Of a stretch of DNA of 64,000 bases, positions 61,795 to 64,000 are shown piece by piece. The notes beneath the pieces were generated by a model, which did no database searches, was not told where the DNA came from, and was given only the letters and a program-made list of their open reading frames with translations. The position numbers and the translations under genes are program-made. Origin of the DNA: Brasenia schreberi (taxonomy: Eukaryota > Streptophyta > Magnoliopsida > Nymphaeales > Cabombaceae); the NCBI GenBank assembly GCA_036023115.1, contig JAYKKT010000064.1, positions 3,153,501-3,217,500 of the forward strand, in the 5' to 3' direction. Numbering within the stretch: position 1 is the stretch's first letter; each line of letters starts with the position of its first letter.

Positions 61795-61945
61795 GAGACG
61801 GATTGTAATGAAAGGGTGAGGAATGGGTGTCAGTTTGATCCCCCAAGACTCACAGGGCGGAACGGGTGTGTAAAGAGGATTCTAGTGTGGGGCGGGTGCA
61901 GGTGGAGTGAAAACCTGTCTCACCCTGTCCCGTTGCCCTACCCTG
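61795..61945 (+). repeat. Dispersed repeat with GTGAAAACCTGTCTCACC core, copy 3 of 3
   Basis: It aligns with 4888-5027 through GTGTGGGGCGGGTGCAGGTG and GTGAAAACCTGTCTCACC, ending CCCGTTGCCCTACCCTGG. A TA tract lies directly upstream (about 61781-61792). Confidence 0.5.
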
Positions 61946-62286
61946 GACTATTGAAGATTTTTTCTAGTTATATGAAATTTTCCCCAAAAAAAATGCTTCG
62001 TGCTCCTCATTCTAACAAAGAAAAAAGCAAGCCAGTCATTGGTTTCCTTGGGCTTTACTAACTTATCGGTAAGACTGGGTTTGAAAGGAGACATGAATCA
62101 CTCTAAATGTAGAAAGAAGCTGAGACGTGAATGTGACTTCTCTTTGTTTCGATACACTTTTTTTTTGAGAAAAAATTCTATTATGAGAGACATGAGCTGA
62201 CATATTGCATTGGGTTCAAATCCCAAGTCGGGACCATGTGCAATATATGGACTATGCCGCTGGATTAAGAGACATGAGCTGACAAT

Positions 62287-62325
<39 letters not shown>

Positions 62326-63192
62326 TTATATTTATGAGTCCCAAGTTGCTCCCACTTGGAGAACATTGCACCAGTTTGAGTTCACCCGCAGGGGATCGCT
62401 ATCAGATAAAGAGCTTAGGTATATATTGTGCATAGAGATCTTTCTCCTACTTGAATATATAACAATCATTTTTTCCCGAAAATAAGCTGTGTGCGTGTGT
62501 CTGCAATCATGCATGCACAGTTGGATCAGTGGATCACCACGGATGTCAATGGACATATTCAATGTCCAATTGCAGTCCAATTTATATCAGTAGGATTTGG
62601 TCCCATGTCTTACTAATAACCACATCCGAATTGTGCATATTGGCCCCAAATATCGGCTGAATACCAATTATCTGGACACCATTACATTGTACTTTTCATA
62701 TAGTCATGGCCTTTAATATCCAATTCCAGACCCCATTGCTCAGCATTTGATTTGTGGGGATTTAATATGATTGGCCCTTTGTTTTGTTACAAGAGGAGGC
62801 CGAAGCCTAACATACAGCCACACATGCACCCTCTGGGAATCAAACTCGCCGCTAACAGTAACAGTGCAAAAGTGCCCTGCCATTGAGCTAACACTCTGAG
62901 TGCAAGATAGGCCCCTTTATTTTGATATTTTAAGTGCATACTCGAACATCTCCCACCCCTCATAGTTAGATCAACTAAATGGTTTTTTCAGGGCAGCAGA
63001 AATACAAACATCAGAGTCATGTTATTTCAGGAACCACATGGTAATCTCAGTCCCCATTCCGATTTTATATGCTTGACTGTTTAACTTCTATATCCACCAT
63101 AAATAATTCTTCAGGGCTTTAAAATACCAACTTTTGCTTTAACGGGAATAAAAATCACTCCATTTCAATTTTTCTTTAATATGAAAAACAGC
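61946..63192. other. Intergenic spacer
   Basis: It holds CT/TA tracts (62288-62330) and a family A SINE (62784-62903). No gene is recognised. Confidence 0.4.
62784..62903 (-). repeat. tRNA-derived SINE, family A
   Basis: On the minus strand: CAGAGTGTTAGCTCAATGGC (box A), GGCGAGTTTGATTCCCAGAG (box B), then GTTAGGCTTCGGCCTCCTCT. It is the best preserved of the three copies. Confidence 0.78.
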
Positions 63193-63535
63193 GACATTTC
63201 ATACAATAAAAGACCGTATACATAATGAGGTTATTAGAAACAAATTAGGAGTGGCATGGCACCAATAGAGGATAAAATGAGAGAATATTGTTTAAGATGA
63301 TTTGAACATATAGAAAGAAGATCAAAAGAAGAACCTATAAGAAAGTACGAAAAACTAGATTTTGAAAGTATTAAAAGAGGTAGAAGACGACCACAAAAGT
63401 GTTGAAAATAAACAATAAAGAATGATCTAGCTTATTGTGAGTTCACTGCTAACATGGCACATGATAGGATTCTGTGGAAACAAAGAATCCATGTAGCCGA
63501 CCTCTAGTATGGAAAATGCTTAGTTGTTGTTGTTG
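63193..63535 (+). mobile_element. RTE-type LINE 3' fragment with target duplication
   Basis: Starting near AAAAGACCGTATACATAATG it covers the end of the polymerase (RRKRGRRRPQKC-like) and the complete 3' end to (TTG)n. TATGAAAAACAGC occurs at 63180-63192 and 63536-63548, a 13 bp target duplication. Stops and indels make it inactive. Confidence 0.9.
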
Positions 63536-63877
63536 TATGAAAAACAGCAATATTGTCTCCCCTCCGGGTTCAGCATTTTGTAATATGCCAAAAGAATACA
63601 TGAGACAGGAACATAAATAATAACTCTTCTGCATAATCAGAATCTGGTTTCTAGCATCATCCCCTTACAGCGTTGTATATCCTCTTATCAGAGAGCTCTA
63701 TCGTTGTCACAAGCAACTTGATACATCATAGATATGCAGATGCAGTAATTCTAGCATAAGAAAAAAATTAAGGGGAAACTTTGCAAAGACGTTAGTGAAG
63801 CTCTAAGAAAGAAGGCCTTCGTAGTTTAATTGAAGGAGCTGAATCATATGAAATAGGATGGAGCAAACAGGTATATA

Positions 63878-64000
63878 GGTAGAAAGACTCTTATAAGAAT
63901 GTATGAGGAAGATAAAGAATGATCTTGAGTTAACTGTTAGTATGACACATGACCGAGCTCTATGAAAACAAAGAATCCACGTAGCCGACCTCATCTATAA
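63878..64000 (+). mobile_element. RTE-type LINE 3' fragment cut by the window edge
   Basis: GATAAAGAATGATCTTGAGT, TTAACTGTTAGTATGACAC and AATCCACGTAGCCGACC match the family 3' end. An internal deletion has removed the stretch between the polymerase end and AAAGAATGATC. It continues past 64000. Confidence 0.85.

Overview
The window is nuclear DNA of a flowering plant. Spliced genes with GT-AG introns encode plant-specific families (an NPH3 phototropism protein, an IRT/ZIP metal transporter, a plant DUF3537 receptor-like protein, a plant PRMT4/CARM1 enzyme, an ATL RING-H2 protein, a HOOKLESS1-like protein and an AMT2/MEP-type ammonium transporter). Spacers are AT-rich, with long (TA)n and (GA)n arrays and many decayed retroelements. 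The lineage cannot be fixed from the sequence alone.

Layout. 1-2008 (-): a decayed NPH3 copy lacking half of the BTB fold and one whole exon; its 3' end runs off the window. 5513-6119 (+): a LINE 3' fragment. 7397-8502 (+): a two-exon ZIP transporter. 11284-12791 (-): LINE reverse transcriptase, partly duplicated. 13329-16861 (-): a four-exon seven-membrane DUF3537 gene. 18708-35026 (-): a 15-exon PRMT4 gene spread over 16 kb because its introns carry LINE fragments, a chimeric retro-insertion and duplications. 35748-37703 (+): another large LINE. 41158-41955 (+): an intronless ATL-type ubiquitin ligase with a MITE 17 bp after its stop. 49249-50575 (+): a HOOKLESS1-like gene with a tandem duplication across its exon 1/intron/exon 2 junctions. 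56433-60495 (-): a three-exon ammonium transporter whose second intron carries several tRNA-derived SINEs. 63193-64000: two more LINE tails.

The genes do not form a pathway; they are ordinary dispersed plant genes. The most distinctive content is the retroelement record. An RTE-type LINE family, recognised by its reverse transcriptase text and a shared 3' end finishing in TTG repeats, occurs at least twelve times. One insertion carries only about 25 bp of LINE tail yet is flanked by a perfect 19 bp target duplication. Another carries 738 bp of unrelated sequence fused to a LINE tail within one target duplication. Short tandem duplications recur throughout and affect at least one coding gene. 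No convincing undescribed multi-gene system was found.
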